Shown here: one piece after another, positions 5,647 to 5,754 of the stretch
Layout: each line of letters begins with the position of its first letter
Numbering within the stretch: position 1 is the first letter of the stretch
DNA from: Deltaproteobacteria bacterium
GTDB taxonomy: Bacteria; Desulfobacterota_B; Binatia; UBA9968
Assembly (NCBI GenBank): GCA_005879255.1
Contig: VBKY01000383.1
Coordinates: 1 to 5,754 of the forward strand
Reading direction: 5' to 3'
DNA: 5,754 nt
The notes under the pieces: generated by a model
The model's input: only the letters and a program-made list of their open reading frames with translations
Told to the model about the DNA's origin: nothing
Database searches by the model: none
Program-made: the position numbers and the translations under genes

Positions 5647-5754
5647 GACACGATCACTTAAAAGCAGCGACGCCGCGCGCGAACGCGCTCGTTATATGAA
5701 TCTGCGAACGAGAAAATCGACACATGACGCCAACCGGCGGTGAGGCATTTAGGC

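Noticed and set aside
5668..5692. GC-alternating stretch around GCGCGAACGCGC upstream of the nucleotidyltransferase
   Set aside because: It allows only a 4-base-pair stem with a tiny loop, has no poly-T tract and resembles no known regulatory RNA.
5724..5754. Possible start of a divergent plus-strand gene (ATG ACG CCA ACC...) at the right edge
   Set aside because: Only ten codons are visible, with no strong ribosome binding site; it cannot be told from chance.

Overview
This 5.75 kb window, with moderate G+C by eye, looks like chromosome from a free-living Gram-negative bacterium. Three things suggest this: an exported Cu,Zn superoxide dismutase, a membrane-anchored c-type cytochrome, and a MocR-type regulator of amino-acid metabolism. 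The phylum cannot be fixed from the sequence. A soil or sediment lineage (Acidobacteria, Verrucomicrobia, Deltaproteobacteria and similar) is a guess. No mobile element, CRISPR array, tRNA or rRNA was recognised.

Left part (1-2312). The 5' end of an aspartate/glutamate-family racemase gene runs leftward off the window. About 600 bases without a convincing gene separate it from a divergent gene for a MocR/YdcR-like regulator (GntR-type winged helix fused to an aminotransferase-fold PLP domain). The gap holds a long palindromic extragenic repeat, a decayed second copy of it carrying a 12-base duplication, and, just before the regulator, an imperfect inverted pair (ACCAGTA...TACTGGT) that could be its operator. 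A MocR gene divergent from an amino-acid enzyme gene is a classical regulator-target layout.

Right part (2358-5631). Four loci share the minus strand. In transcription order they are a sugar-phosphate nucleotidyltransferase resembling mannose-1-phosphate guanylyltransferase; a two-domain universal stress protein gene starting 3 bases after it; a membrane-anchored monoheme cytochrome c gene 26 bases on; and, after 137 bases, sodC with a signal peptide and an exceptionally strong ribosome binding site. The first three are spaced like an operon. sodC may be read with them or from its own promoter. It converges on the MocR gene with a 45-base gap. The common theme is plausibly envelope and oxidative stress: GDP-sugar supply for surface polysaccharide, a stress protein, and periplasmic redox and superoxide chemistry. 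That link is inference.

The most notable oddity is a single in-frame TAG in the second domain of the universal stress protein. The reading frame continues cleanly after it into a C-terminal half with an intact ATP-binding motif. The first domain's equivalent motif is degenerate, so the TAG would remove the only canonical nucleotide site. TAG also ends the MocR and sodC genes, so a recoded genome is unlikely. A recent nonsense mutation, a sequencing error, or two separately translated pieces remain possible. No previously undescribed multi-gene system was found.
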